Positions 24,939 to 33,204 of a DNA stretch of 64,000 bases are shown in pieces. The DNA comes from Sneathiella chinensis. Its GTDB lineage: Bacteria; Pseudomonadota; Alphaproteobacteria; Sneathiellales; Sneathiellaceae. Within the stretch, counting starts at the first letter, position 1. Each line of letters starts with the position of its first letter. Both the position numbers and the translations under genes were made by a program. Below the pieces are notes generated by a model. It worked only from the letters and a program-made list of their open reading frames with translations. It was not told where the DNA came from and did no database searches. Location: contig NZ_VNWN01000007.1 of assembly GCF_012720115.1 (NCBI RefSeq), positions 186,001 to 250,000 on the forward strand. The letters run 5' to 3'.

Positions 24939-25627
24939 CCGTTTCTTCTGGTGGCGTGACGGGCGGCCTGAAAGGCCTCTGCCTGCAACTGCGCCTGTGA
25001 TTTCCTGAACCCCGCTACATCGGGCGTCGCGATATTGAACGTAATGGCGATATTGGGCGGGGCCGCTGCCATCTCCCGCTGCTGTTGCTGGGCCGGGGTC
25101 TCAACGGTTACCCGCTCCCCCCGGCTAAGGCGCATCCCCACAAGGTTCCGGTCCCGCCCGGCGGGCCCGCCAACGGTGAACTGACCGCCGCTGTTAAAGC
25201 CCGGAAAGAACCGGGTCAGCATATCCCCCGCCAGTCCGAACAATCCGCCGCCACCCGCCCCGCTGCCGCCTTGCCCGGCAAAATAGCGTGTCCCCCGTTT
25301 TAAAAATTCCGTTTCAAGACGGCCCAGCACCTGTTCCAGGCTGCGGCCCTTGACCAGCAACTGGTCCAGCGCCCCCAGAAACACCCCATCCAGCGTCCGG
25401 CCCACATCCCGCCCCTTGCCTGCAAGGGTGTCCAGCGCCTTCAGGCCGGGCGACACATCCACGGCCCCAAAGGCAATTTTCAATCCGCTGGCCGCCGCAT
25501 CCCCATAGGTGCTGAACGCCTTGCCAATCTGTTCCGCCGTCTCCCGAATACGGCCCAGCTCGGCCGCGGCACTCCCCAGCCCCTCGGCCTCAAACTCCAC
25601 CGTGATATCCGCCAGATCCGTTTCCAT
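24935..25627 (-). CDS. Short tail tape-measure protein (GTA gp11-like)
   Basis: 230 residues. The N-terminal half is helical (LGSAAAELGRIRETAEQIGK, LKALDTLAGKGRDVGRTLDG). A Gly-rich centre follows, then FNSGGQFTVGGPAGRDRNLV and GERVTVETPAQQQQ, motifs of tape-measure C-termini. It sets tail length and passes through the tube during ejection. Ordinary siphophage tape measures are several times longer; RcGTA gp11 has about this size. GGGGGG precedes the ATG. The first 38 bases overlap the end of the upstream chaperone frame. Confidence 0.82.
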   Translation of the reverse strand: METDLADITVEFEAEGLGSAAAELGRIRETAEQIGKAFSTYGDAAASGLKIAFGAVDVSPGLKALDTLAGKGRDVGRTLDGVFLGALDQLLVKGRSLEQVLGRLETEFLKRGTRYFAGQGGSGAGGGGLFGLAGDMLTRFFPGFNSGGQFTVGGPAGRDRNLVGMRLSRGERVTVETPAQQQQREMAAAPPNIAITFNIATPDVAGFRKSQAQLQAEAFQAARHATRRNG

Positions 25628-26000
25628 GATGCCCCCCGCCCGATACGGCCACCGGGCCGCTGTTAATGTCCTCGTTTTCCTGAACCTGCCGCCACAGCCG
25701 GATCAGCCTTGAAAGAACCTGCACCTCTTGCGGTGCGGGCTGCAGTCCGGTCAGGGCAACCAGATCGGACCTGATATCCGACGGCCCCGGCACCCCCTCG
25801 GCAAACCCGCTGCTGAATTCCAGAATCAGGCCAAACCACGCCCACAGATACCGGACGCAGGCGGGAATGCCGGTCTCGCCCTCTGACGGACCTTCCCGCC
25901 CCAATTGGCGCAAGACCGCCCCTTGGGTAATGCCATGAAGATTGACCCGCTTTTCCGCCTGCATTCTGGCTTTTGCCGCCGTCAGCAGGCGACGGGTCAT
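25590..26000 (-). CDS. Tail assembly chaperone, second frame (GT-type extension)
   Basis: 136 residues if started at the ATG at 26000, which overlaps the stop of the upstream frame (ATGA). Contents include LRQLGREGPSEGETGIPACV and LIRLWRQVQENEDINSGPV, then a Gly/His-rich tail. The frame is open upstream of the ATG through TACCGA to a T7 run, so it can also be entered by a -1 shift from the upstream frame. Position and size match gp10.1 of RcGTA and the T part of lambda GT. Whether it is made separately, as a fusion, or both cannot be seen. Confidence 0.72.
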   Translation of the reverse strand: MTRRLLTAAKARMQAEKRVNLHGITQGAVLRQLGREGPSEGETGIPACVRYLWAWFGLILEFSSGFAEGVPGPSDIRSDLVALTGLQPAPQEVQVLSRLIRLWRQVQENEDINSGPVAVSGGGHHGNGSGGYHGGV

Positions 26001-26398
26001 TCGGTAAAAAAACGGCTGCGATCCTCAACAAATCGCGCCACCTGTTCACGGACCCAGACATGCTCCGAATACAGCGCCTCTGCCGCCCGCACCGAAAAGG
26101 GCACCGCCTCGCCGCGCAGGATCACATTGTCCCAGCCCATTGTCAGGGCAGCCAACCGGCGGATCAGGTTTTTCTCAAGCTCTGCAGCGCTCAAATTTTC
26201 CGCTCCGCTGGCCAGTTGTGCGTCGATCTGTTGGCGCAGGATGGCCCGAAAGGTCTCAGAATCCTGTCCCTTCAGTCGGATTTGAACCGGCAACACCGCC
26301 TCCGTCACCGGATGGCGCAAGGCCAGAACGGCCCCCGCCTCGGCACGGGCGGTGAGGTCCAGACCCGCAAGATCAACGATCTCCAACTCGCTTTTCAT
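25997..26398 (-). CDS. Tail assembly chaperone, first frame (G-type)
   Basis: 133 residues between tail tube and tape measure, the place of lambda G and RcGTA gp10. It is mainly helical: FRAILRQQIDAQLASGAENL, AELEKNLIRRLAALTMGW, VRAAEALYSEHVWVREQV. AGGAGG lies before the ATG at 26398. It ends ...R-F-F-T-E-stop, with the two Phe codons forming a T7 run three codons before the stop. Such chaperones coat the tape measure before tube assembly. Confidence 0.78.
   Translation of the reverse strand: MKSELEIVDLAGLDLTARAEAGAVLALRHPVTEAVLPVQIRLKGQDSETFRAILRQQIDAQLASGAENLSAAELEKNLIRRLAALTMGWDNVILRGEAVPFSVRAAEALYSEHVWVREQVARFVEDRSRFFTE
26006..26012 (-). promoter_or_regulatory. Candidate -1 ribosomal frameshift site (T TTT TTT)
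   Basis: Read in the chaperone frame on the minus strand this is CGT TTT TTT ACC GAA TGA, so the last base of CGT and two Phe codons make the heptamer T TTT TTT. A -1 slip gives TAC CGA ATG ACC and runs straight into the second chaperone frame, with no stop between. G/GT frameshifts are conserved in long-tailed phages. No downstream stimulator was modelled. Confidence 0.6.
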
Positions 26399-26407
26399 CT
26401 CCCCCTC

Positions 26408-27313
26408 CTAGGCTGGTATTCTTGTGATCTGGATATTGCTGCCCAACACCCCGTCATGCAGGGCGATAAAGGGCAGGGTCAGGATTGCGCCCCGCCCGCC
26501 TTTCACCGGAATGTCCGCCCCGCTGTAAAGGATATTGGGGAGCAGGATTTCATACCCGCCACCTTCCCCGTTCAGGGTAAGGGCGAGGCGGCTGGGCACC
26601 TTGCCCAGGAACTTGTCGATCAGGGCGCGGTTCTCGAACCAGACCGTCATTTCGCCGCTGACACGGGACCGGCCATAAGTCATCGCCCCGGCAACATCAC
26701 TGCCCAGAACATGCGCGGCCTCAAACCCGTTCTCGATCTTGAGGTCCAGCCCCGCCACCTCGGCCAGCGGGGCACCGCCCTCGCTCACGCTGCCACCAAA
26801 ACCATCCATGGGCGCGGCGGAAAGGGTCGGCCCCGGCGATGGGTCCAGCGCCGCCGCCGCCGGCATCATGTCCCGCCCCATGATACCGAACCGGCCACTG
26901 ACCAGACTGTCCGGTTGCACGGTCAGGGCCATCTGGTTCACGACGCATCCGGTAAACCGCTGATATTGTTGGATATCGGGAAAGCCCCGCTCGATCGTGA
27001 AGCTTTTCTCCTCGCTGCCGGTCTTCAGCACATTCCCCGACCAGCTTGCGCAAAACGCCCCTTCCAGAAGGCTGTCGAAGCTGCCGAAGGACAGTTCAAA
27101 ATCAATGTCCCCCGCCACCGATTTCCGGCCATGATTGAAATGGCCGATCTGACGATCACTGCGGATTTCATCGCTTTCCACCGTCTCTTTTGACAGGGTC
27201 AGGTCACACCCCGTATGACGAAGCGGAGTGATCTCTGGGCTGGGCGGCGTCGTGCCTGCCACATCTTCCGCGACGATGCCCAACAGGTGCCGGGACTGGC
27301 TTGCAAATATCAT
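26408..27313 (-). CDS. Tail tube (major tail) protein
   Basis: 301 residues. Resembles Phage_tube_2-type tube proteins: TPLRHTGCDLTLSKETVESD, GDIDFELSFGSFDSLLEGAF, and the paired later domain starting SVSEGGAPLAEVAGLDLKIE. It would form the hexameric rings of the tail tube. GAGGAG lies before the ATG. The gene sits between the tail terminator and the chaperones, as expected for a siphovirus-type tail. Confidence 0.85.
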   Translation of the reverse strand: MIFASQSRHLLGIVAEDVAGTTPPSPEITPLRHTGCDLTLSKETVESDEIRSDRQIGHFNHGRKSVAGDIDFELSFGSFDSLLEGAFCASWSGNVLKTGSEEKSFTIERGFPDIQQYQRFTGCVVNQMALTVQPDSLVSGRFGIMGRDMMPAAAALDPSPGPTLSAAPMDGFGGSVSEGGAPLAEVAGLDLKIENGFEAAHVLGSDVAGAMTYGRSRVSGEMTVWFENRALIDKFLGKVPSRLALTLNGEGGGYEILLPNILYSGADIPVKGGRGAILTLPFIALHDGVLGSNIQITRIPA

Positions 27314-27326
27314 GGTCTGCTGCTCC

Positions 27327-27716
27327 TCAGAAAAAACTGCGCCAGGCGATTGTCACCGGCAGCCGAACAAATTTCAGGCCGCCTGTATCCCGGCCAATCC
27401 GGTGTGTGCGAAGGGTGGTGTCCTGCCCCTCGAATGTCAGGATCAGTCCCGCCCCGAAATGGGCACTGATCTGATCGACCCGGCGAAGGGCCGCATCCAG
27501 ATCGACGTCCTGCACATGAATGCGGTATCCGCCCTCGCGCTGTTCCGGCTGGCTTATGCCCAGAAACACGGCGCGGGACCGACCCGGTAGGAATTCCGTG
27601 ATCACACAGGGCTGCCCCGGTGCCAGATGGGCGGGGCGGCCATGATGAACCACCGCATCAAGGGTGAGCCCTCGCAAATGCTGGTCCAGTGCGGCCTGAA
27701 CTTTTCGGTATCCCAT
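27327..27716 (-). CDS. Tail terminator-like protein (DUF4128 type)
   Basis: 129 residues. KVQAALDQHLRGLTLDA at the start and YRIHVQDVDLDAALRRVDQI in the middle match small tail-terminator proteins of the DUF4128/gpU kind, which cap the tube after polymerisation. It lies directly upstream of the tube gene, 13 bp apart, which supports the role. Sequence evidence alone is moderate. Confidence 0.7.
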   Translation of the reverse strand: MGYRKVQAALDQHLRGLTLDAVVHHGRPAHLAPGQPCVITEFLPGRSRAVFLGISQPEQREGGYRIHVQDVDLDAALRRVDQISAHFGAGLILTFEGQDTTLRTHRIGRDTGGLKFVRLPVTIAWRSFF

Positions 27717-27730
27717 AAACGCCCCCCCTT

Positions 27731-28087
27731 CTATTGATAGCGAACATCAAACAAGACGCCCGCCCCAAGGTCCGCCCCCTCAACCGCCAGAAGGGTCCGG
27801 CGCACTCCGTCCACCACAAGGTCGTCATGAACACGCGGCACCACCGCCGAACTTTCCAGAAGCCCCCTTGTCGCCGCCGGATAAAGCTCCGGGCCGCTTT
27901 CGGTCCCGCGTGCGCCGCCCGTCCCGGTCATCAGCAACCGGGCCGGAAACTGGTCTTCCCCGCTGACCGGCGGCTCCCCCGGAAGGGTATCTGTCGGGGT
28001 CTTGCGGATAATCTGGACCGGCACGACCACATCACCCAGCCGGTCCAGAACCCCTTTGACCGACTGCCGGATTTCCTCTTTGTTCAT
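27731..28087 (-). CDS. Head-closure/stopper-type phage protein
   Basis: 118 residues starting at the ATG at 28087, which follows GAGGGTGAG. MNKEEIRQSVKGVLDRLGD begins a short helix, followed by beta-rich VVVPVQIIRKTPTDTLPGE and ending LAVEGADLGAGVLFDVRYQ. Small size and location between the head-completion and tail-terminator genes suggest the head-tail stopper. Not recognised by motif. Confidence 0.6.
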   Translation of the reverse strand: MNKEEIRQSVKGVLDRLGDVVVPVQIIRKTPTDTLPGEPPVSGEDQFPARLLMTGTGGARGTESGPELYPAATRGLLESSAVVPRVHDDLVVDGVRRTLLAVEGADLGAGVLFDVRYQ

Positions 28088-28112
28088 CTCACCCTCGCCT
28101 TGTTGTTTCCTG

Positions 28113-28580
28113 TCAGCCGCGCCGCAATTCCCGCCGTGCCGGTCTGGCCCCGATCTGCTGTAACAGCCGGAAGACAAAGCTGGGTTGGCGGCCTGCACCT
28201 GAATAGACAATCTCGACCGGACCGATTTTCTGGCGGCTGACCTCGCGCCCGCCCATCAGGTCCGTGCCGCCCGTTACAAACCGGGCGGCCAGTTCCAGAA
28301 CGGCCGTTCGCAAGGCATGAGGCAATTCCGCCAGCAGGCGGCCATCCGCATCCCGTGCCCCGGTCCGGGGCCATTTCAGGCCTTGCCGGTCCGATCGGGG
28401 CCGACCGGGATACTCGAAACTGTCCACATACAGGCTTGCCCGGATCAGGGCCTGTTCCCGGACCGGGTCCGCCGCCGCATTCCAGGAATGATGACCCAAG
28501 GCCGCAAAATGGCTGCTGGCATCCGCCAGCCCCACATAACTGTCGGCTCCCTCAATCCCGCTTCCCGTTTCCAAGATCAC
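28113..28580 (-). CDS. DnaT-like head-tail connector protein
   Basis: 155 residues. Phage proteins labelled DnaT-like share this pattern: ETGSGIEGADSYVGLADA, REQALIRASLYVDS, RQGLKWPRTGARDADGRLL and KIGPVEIVYSGAGRQPS. Despite the family name they act as head-completion adaptors on the portal in tailed phages with P22-like coats. It follows the coat gene by 73 bp. Confidence 0.78.
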   Translation of the reverse strand: MILETGSGIEGADSYVGLADASSHFAALGHHSWNAAADPVREQALIRASLYVDSFEYPGRPRSDRQGLKWPRTGARDADGRLLAELPHALRTAVLELAARFVTGGTDLMGGREVSRQKIGPVEIVYSGAGRQPSFVFRLLQQIGARPARRELRRG

Positions 28581-28653
28581 GCTTGCTCTCCCTGCTGCTG
28601 AAGATAGTTACCCGGTAAAAGGAAGGGGGACGTCGCCCCCTCCCCCTGTCGGA

Positions 28654-29790
28654 TCAGGGTTTCCCGGCCAGACGTACCGCGAATTCTGGACGCACCAGCT
28701 TGACCCCCCACAGGATGTCAAACTCCCACACCACCTGTTTGTACTGACGGCTGACCTCCAACCGCAGGGACAGGCCGGTCACCGGGTCGGTCATCGACAT
28801 GATCTGGTTGCCCAGCCCCATATCCTGCGTACTGTGCGCCAGCGGACGGTTGGCAAAGGCCAGCGCATCCCGGTTGAACACCAGATTGACCGTGTGGGAC
28901 GGGACAAAACTGACATTCTCCGCCCCGGCCGGATCGGTCACAAGCGGCGGATCGATGGTCAGGGTGGACTGGTCCAGCGCCAGTTCAGTGGCGGCGCGAA
29001 CCACATATTGCTGGTCGCTCCCCTCAATGGTCAGCACATCGCCAACCGCTGGCCGGGCGGCTAGCCCCGTCAGGACCAGCGTGTTGCCGCTGCTGCCCTC
29101 ATCCACCACAACGGCGGCCCCGGCGGCCCCGGTCACATGGGTCATCACATGGTCATCGCTGAACCAGTTGATGCCGTATTTCCGGCCAATCTCGCCGTCA
29201 ATCTTGACCTCACTGGTTCCCGCCTTGTCCGCATCCGCGAACGCCGACAGGTCCAGCGCACTGGCCTCCGCATCGAAATTCAGGACCCCGTAGCGGTTTT
29301 CCTTCGGCGCCCGCTGCTGAAGCAACAGTTTGCGGGCGTCGATGGCATCCCCGGACCCGCCGCTGAACGGCACCTGTGCCGGGTCCCCCACCAGCCCGTA
29401 AACCCCCGTATATTCTGCATGGATCGACTGGTTCACCGCATTGGCAAGGGCGCGAATGGCCGATCCGGCCTGCATGGGCAGGAAATTGTCGCGGCCTTCC
29501 ACCTCCATCATTTCCTTGTCGGTCAGGTGAAACCCCGCCTTTTTCCAGTTCTTCAGTTCAATCTGAACCTTTCTGATGGCCACATCCTCGGGCACGGGCG
29601 GGGTGATATCCGGGGTGACGTCGGTGGCGCTCAGTTCGGCAGGCACCGGAACGTCGATGGTATCCCCCTTCTCGGCGGCGATGGCGCTGTAATCCCCGTT
29701 GACAAGGCGGGGCATGATGGCCTGTTCCCGCAGGGTCATCAAGCCGCGCGCAAGGATTTTCGGCATCACGGCCGATACGTTATTGGTCAT
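28654..29790 (-). CDS. Major capsid protein, P22 coat-like
   Basis: 378 residues. The start KILARGLMTLREQAIMPRLV followed by AEKGDTIDVPVPAELSATDV is the hallmark of the P22-type coat family (HK97 fold). LVFNRDALAFANRPLAHS and SLRLEVSRQYKQVVWEFDIL lie near the C-terminus as in that family. An internal beta-rich stretch (about 235-300) may be the inserted I domain. GGAGAG precedes the ATG. No prohead protease is present; a scaffold gene lies upstream, as expected for this capsid type. Confidence 0.9.
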   Translation of the reverse strand: MTNNVSAVMPKILARGLMTLREQAIMPRLVNGDYSAIAAEKGDTIDVPVPAELSATDVTPDITPPVPEDVAIRKVQIELKNWKKAGFHLTDKEMMEVEGRDNFLPMQAGSAIRALANAVNQSIHAEYTGVYGLVGDPAQVPFSGGSGDAIDARKLLLQQRAPKENRYGVLNFDAEASALDLSAFADADKAGTSEVKIDGEIGRKYGINWFSDDHVMTHVTGAAGAAVVVDEGSSGNTLVLTGLAARPAVGDVLTIEGSDQQYVVRAATELALDQSTLTIDPPLVTDPAGAENVSFVPSHTVNLVFNRDALAFANRPLAHSTQDMGLGNQIMSMTDPVTGLSLRLEVSRQYKQVVWEFDILWGVKLVRPEFAVRLAGKP

Positions 29791-29839
29791 GTTTTTTCTC
29801 TCCAGTGGGTAATGATAAAATCTTGACGAACAACAACTG

Positions 29840-30463
29840 CTAGAAGGACACGGTCACCTTTCCGGCGGCGATTTCCTCGATCCGGTTGTTAAGCTGGCTC
29901 TGGTCATGGCCGTTGACCCGGCCTGCCTGCAGGGCGCCCCCCGCCGGGTTCATGCCGCCGCCCCGTGTCTCGTCCTGCTCAAACGCACGGTTAAACAGGG
30001 GCGAGACCTTCATCTCCTCGACCAGGTCCTCCAGACTGAACGGGGCGCCGTTGTCGCAAACCCGCGGCTCCCCATCCGGCCCCAGAACCCGCAGAACCCG
30101 TTTTCCCCCCTCTTCGGCGATGGACACCACCTCGCGGATATGGGGCAGCAACAATTCCACACTGCCCCGCGCCGCCGACACGGCCCGCGCCGCCAGACCG
30201 TCAACCCGGTGCCTGTCCGTCTGCCGGGTCACATCGGCAAGTGTTGCGGTTCGCGCGGCCAATTCCTGCTCCATGGCGGACAGACGGGATCGCAGGCTTT
30301 CCTTCTCCTGCTCCAGATGGGCGATGGCTTCCTCTCTGCCGCCCGACAGGCGCCCGGCCAATTCCTCGTTCAGGGCAAAACCGTCATCCGCCTCGCGGTA
30401 CAGGCTGCGAAACTCCTCTGGCGCCGTGTCCAAAGCCTTCATTTTTTCGGGAAATTCAAACAT
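29840..30463 (-). CDS. Capsid scaffolding protein
   Basis: 207 residues, strongly acidic and helical. A coiled-coil spans about 45-85 (HLEQEKESLRSRLSAMEQEL). The C-terminal part contains SLEDLVEEMKVSPLFNRAF, common in phage scaffold proteins upstream of P22-like coats. It would direct coat assembly and then leave the prohead. The gene is separated from the portal gene by an 84-bp gap that holds a terminator-like hairpin. Confidence 0.75.
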   Translation of the reverse strand: MFEFPEKMKALDTAPEEFRSLYREADDGFALNEELAGRLSGGREEAIAHLEQEKESLRSRLSAMEQELAARTATLADVTRQTDRHRVDGLAARAVSAARGSVELLLPHIREVVSIAEEGGKRVLRVLGPDGEPRVCDNGAPFSLEDLVEEMKVSPLFNRAFEQDETRGGGMNPAGGALQAGRVNGHDQSQLNNRIEEIAAGKVTVSF

Positions 30464-30478
30464 TCAGACCTCTTCCAT

Positions 30479-30501
30479 AAAAAAAGGCCCCTTTCGGGAC
30501 C
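30479..30501 (-). terminator. Weak intrinsic terminator between portal and scaffold genes
   Basis: On the minus strand GGTCCC-GAAA-GGGGCC forms a six-pair stem with one T-G wobble and a GAAA tetraloop, followed by seven T. On the plus strand the wobble becomes a C-A mismatch and there is no T tract, so the signal is directional. A leaky stop between packaging and capsid genes would set expression ratios. Confidence 0.55.
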
Positions 30502-30547
30502 CTGTGAAAAACCGTTTTTGACCTTGTAACCAACCGCTCGTACTGCC

Positions 30548-31855
30548 TCAGCCGGACAGCGATCCTGCATCATTGAAACTGCTGGCGGACTTGAAAATCC
30601 CGCGCACGGCCAGTTCCGCCTGCAGGGTTTCCGGGGTGATCTCCCCCATCTGGCGAAGCGACAGAAGATGCCCCACGTCCGTCCCCCCGGCACCGCCCTT
30701 CAAGGGGTCCGCCGAGACCGACAACCGGCCCACGGCCTCCAGTCCTGACCAGCTTCCAAACAGGGCCAGCATCAGGTTCAAGCTGTCCTCCAACTCCTGT
30801 GCCATGCCGATCAGCGGGGACAGCGCATCCCGCGCATCCAGTGCCCGTCCGGTCGCGGTTTCCCCGATGGCCCCGGCCTCGAACTGAAGCCCGAACATCT
30901 GCATGGCCTTTTCCAGATGGGCCAACTCCCGCGCCCCGGCCTCCAATGCCGCACCGGTGCTTTCCACATAATAATATTTCCCGTCCGTATCGGACGTGGT
31001 CAGAACCTTGTTCGGCCCCACCTCGATGGGGCCATCCAGTTCCGGGTCGTATCCGGCGGCGGCCAGTATGGGAAAGGACGCCACGTTCAGCGCGTTTCGC
31101 TGGTCAGAGCGGATCTGGTAATGCTCCAGATTAAGATAAGCCAGATCCTCCAGCGGGGGGGCGGCCTGCATGAAACCGGTCCGGTTGGTATACAGGGTGA
31201 CCAGCGGAATGCGTCCAAGGCTGTTCTCCCCCTCTTCCCGGCACTGCCATCGCCCCTTTTCATCCTGCCGCCATACCGTCCAGTGATCGGGGGCCAGCAC
31301 CCGGATTTGCGGGACAACCCGCTCCCGGTTTCCGTGATATTCCCGCCCGCCCTCACGAATGCGGACCTGCACCAGTTCGTGATTGCTGCCGTTCAGGTGC
31401 CAGCGGGCCGCGATCAGGTTTTCCGCGGGCACATGCACCGCATAGGGGCGACCGACCCCGCCGCCGCCAGTGGGAAAATCCACCAGAACATGGCTCAGTC
31501 CGCACACAAGGGCATCCTCGAACCAGGCCTTGGCAAAGACATTCAGTCCCCGCCCCATCAGATCGATATTGCGGAACTGGTTCTGGATCCCGTCCGGCAT
31601 GTCACTGCTGGCCCGGATCGGTTCGGCAAAGACCCGGCCCACCAGCTTGCGGACAGTCTGCCCGAAATAGTTTCTAAGCACGGTGCGGTTCGCCCGCTCC
31701 CGATATACGGTTTCATTTTCCGCCGGATGACGGGGCAGGAACCGGGTTCCCATGGCCTGCATGACTGCGGTGCCGCCCAGAAGGCTTTTCGGCAAGGCCC
31801 ACCGGCGCGCCATATCCTCAAAGGCCGGGGACGGGATTGAAGGATCATCTGTCAT
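30548..31855 (-). CDS. Phage portal protein (DUF4055 type)
   Basis: 435 residues. The N-terminal region PSPAFEDMARRWALPKSLLG and YRERANRTVLRNYFGQTVRK plus DALVCGLSHVLVDFPTGGGG and YVESTGAALEAGARELAHLE fit the DUF4055 portal family found with P22-like coats. The portal dodecamer gates DNA entry at one capsid vertex. The ATG overlaps the terminase stop by four bases. Confidence 0.85.
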   Translation of the reverse strand: MTDDPSIPSPAFEDMARRWALPKSLLGGTAVMQAMGTRFLPRHPAENETVYRERANRTVLRNYFGQTVRKLVGRVFAEPIRASSDMPDGIQNQFRNIDLMGRGLNVFAKAWFEDALVCGLSHVLVDFPTGGGGVGRPYAVHVPAENLIAARWHLNGSNHELVQVRIREGGREYHGNRERVVPQIRVLAPDHWTVWRQDEKGRWQCREEGENSLGRIPLVTLYTNRTGFMQAAPPLEDLAYLNLEHYQIRSDQRNALNVASFPILAAAGYDPELDGPIEVGPNKVLTTSDTDGKYYYVESTGAALEAGARELAHLEKAMQMFGLQFEAGAIGETATGRALDARDALSPLIGMAQELEDSLNLMLALFGSWSGLEAVGRLSVSADPLKGGAGGTDVGHLLSLRQMGEITPETLQAELAVRGIFKSASSFNDAGSLSG

Positions 31856-33204
31856 GTATACATATCCTTTTGCATGGTCTGTCGTGTCTCCTGCAAGGCG
31901 TTGAACGCCTCCACCACCGCATCAACCTGATCGTCATGGCGCCCCCCGGGGAAATTCTCCAACTCCCGAAGGAAGGCCTCGTTCCACAGCCCGTTTACCA
32001 GCACCACGTTGCCAGCCTCCACCTGCGCAGAAAAAGGCGCGGCCCGGGTCACCTTGTCCCCGCTGACCGGACGGGCCCGAACCCGGTATCCCGCCAGCAG
32101 GGCCACAAACCGTTTTGCCTGCGCCTTGCCGGCCTGCCCCGGGTCCTGCGGCAATGCGATCGCAACCCGCGCTCCATCCTGCGTGGCCAGCGCCTGTATG
32201 GTGCCTTCCACCCCGCCGGGACTGGCCCGCAGCCGTTCCACATGCTCGATCACATACCCGCCGCTTTCGGTCCGGCCAACGCGGGCCCCAACGGTCCAGT
32301 CGCCCTGCCCGCCTTCGCTGGCGGCAAGGTCCCATCCCCTTGCGGATCGCTGAATGTCTGCCGGGGGCCGATCCACAATCCGAAACCAGCCGCGCCGGAA
32401 ATATTCCCCCGCTGCCGGGCGGATTTTCCAGTTTCCCAGCAGCAACCGTTCCCGCTCCACCCGGTCAAGGGCGGCCAGATTGGCCCGGTATCCCCGGTCC
32501 CGTTCCAGCAGGATTCTGTTATCCTCAATATTCGCGGCAATGAAAGTCACCGACTTCGGGACCGCGCCGGGAAATCGCTGGGTCAGTTCCGCCTCCCCAT
32601 CGGCCCAGACCAGTGCATCCTCGTCCCGCACGAACCAGCGGACCACCCCGGAACGATCCTTGATCGGATATCCGGTTTGCGGGTCGATCCACCAGTCGAT
32701 AAACCGGGCGACCCAGCTATCCGCATCCGGGTTACAGGTGGCCCGCACATAGGGGCGAACCCCGCAGGTGGAGCGGTTCCGGCTCAACATGTAGAAAAAC
32801 TGGCTTTCCGTGAAATGGGTCAGTTCATCAAAGCCGATGCAGGTAATCTCTGTCCCCTGCCAGTCATATCGGTTCTTTTCATGTTCCATATATCCGAAAC
32901 TGATGGCCGCCCCGGACGCAAAGCGCCACGACAGGTCCGTTTCCCGTGCCGCCGCGCCGGTCTTCCCATATAATTCCCGCGAGGCGTCCCACAACCCGCC
33001 TTCATTACGGATCTGTTTGCCTGTCCGGCGAAACAGAACCGACCGGAAGCCGCCAATTCCCACATGCCGAAGCGGCTCCAGCAGCAGCGCAAAGCTCTTG
33101 CCCCCGCCGGCCGCCCCGCCATAGATGGCAATGTCCGCCGCACTGGACAGAAAAGCCTCCTGCGGGCCGGGTTGCGGCCTAATCTCTGCCATTGCTCGGG
33201 ACAT
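31852..33204 (-). CDS. Terminase large subunit (packaging ATPase/nuclease)
   Basis: About 450 residues. The Walker A-type loop is AIYGGAAGGGKSFALLL, and Walker B is CIGFDELTHF with FMYMLSRN-like coupling downstream (FFYMLSRNRSTCG). The nuclease domain shows RGWDLAASEGGQGDW and a late GGRHDDQVDAVVEAFNAL, the acidic residues of the RNase H fold. It cuts and pumps DNA into proheads. Start options are ATG 33204 and ATG 33192; both overlap the small subunit gene. Confidence 0.93.
   Translation of the reverse strand: MSRAMAEIRPQPGPQEAFLSSAADIAIYGGAAGGGKSFALLLEPLRHVGIGGFRSVLFRRTGKQIRNEGGLWDASRELYGKTGAAARETDLSWRFASGAAISFGYMEHEKNRYDWQGTEITCIGFDELTHFTESQFFYMLSRNRSTCGVRPYVRATCNPDADSWVARFIDWWIDPQTGYPIKDRSGVVRWFVRDEDALVWADGEAELTQRFPGAVPKSVTFIAANIEDNRILLERDRGYRANLAALDRVERERLLLGNWKIRPAAGEYFRRGWFRIVDRPPADIQRSARGWDLAASEGGQGDWTVGARVGRTESGGYVIEHVERLRASPGGVEGTIQALATQDGARVAIALPQDPGQAGKAQAKRFVALLAGYRVRARPVSGDKVTRAAPFSAQVEAGNVVLVNGLWNEAFLRELENFPGGRHDDQVDAVVEAFNALQETRQTMQKDMYT

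Noticed and set aside
25663-26061. Third overlapping frame across the tail chaperone genes
   Set aside because: It runs in the remaining frame of a region where two coupled frames already match tail chaperones; the product is Gly/Arg-rich without family features.
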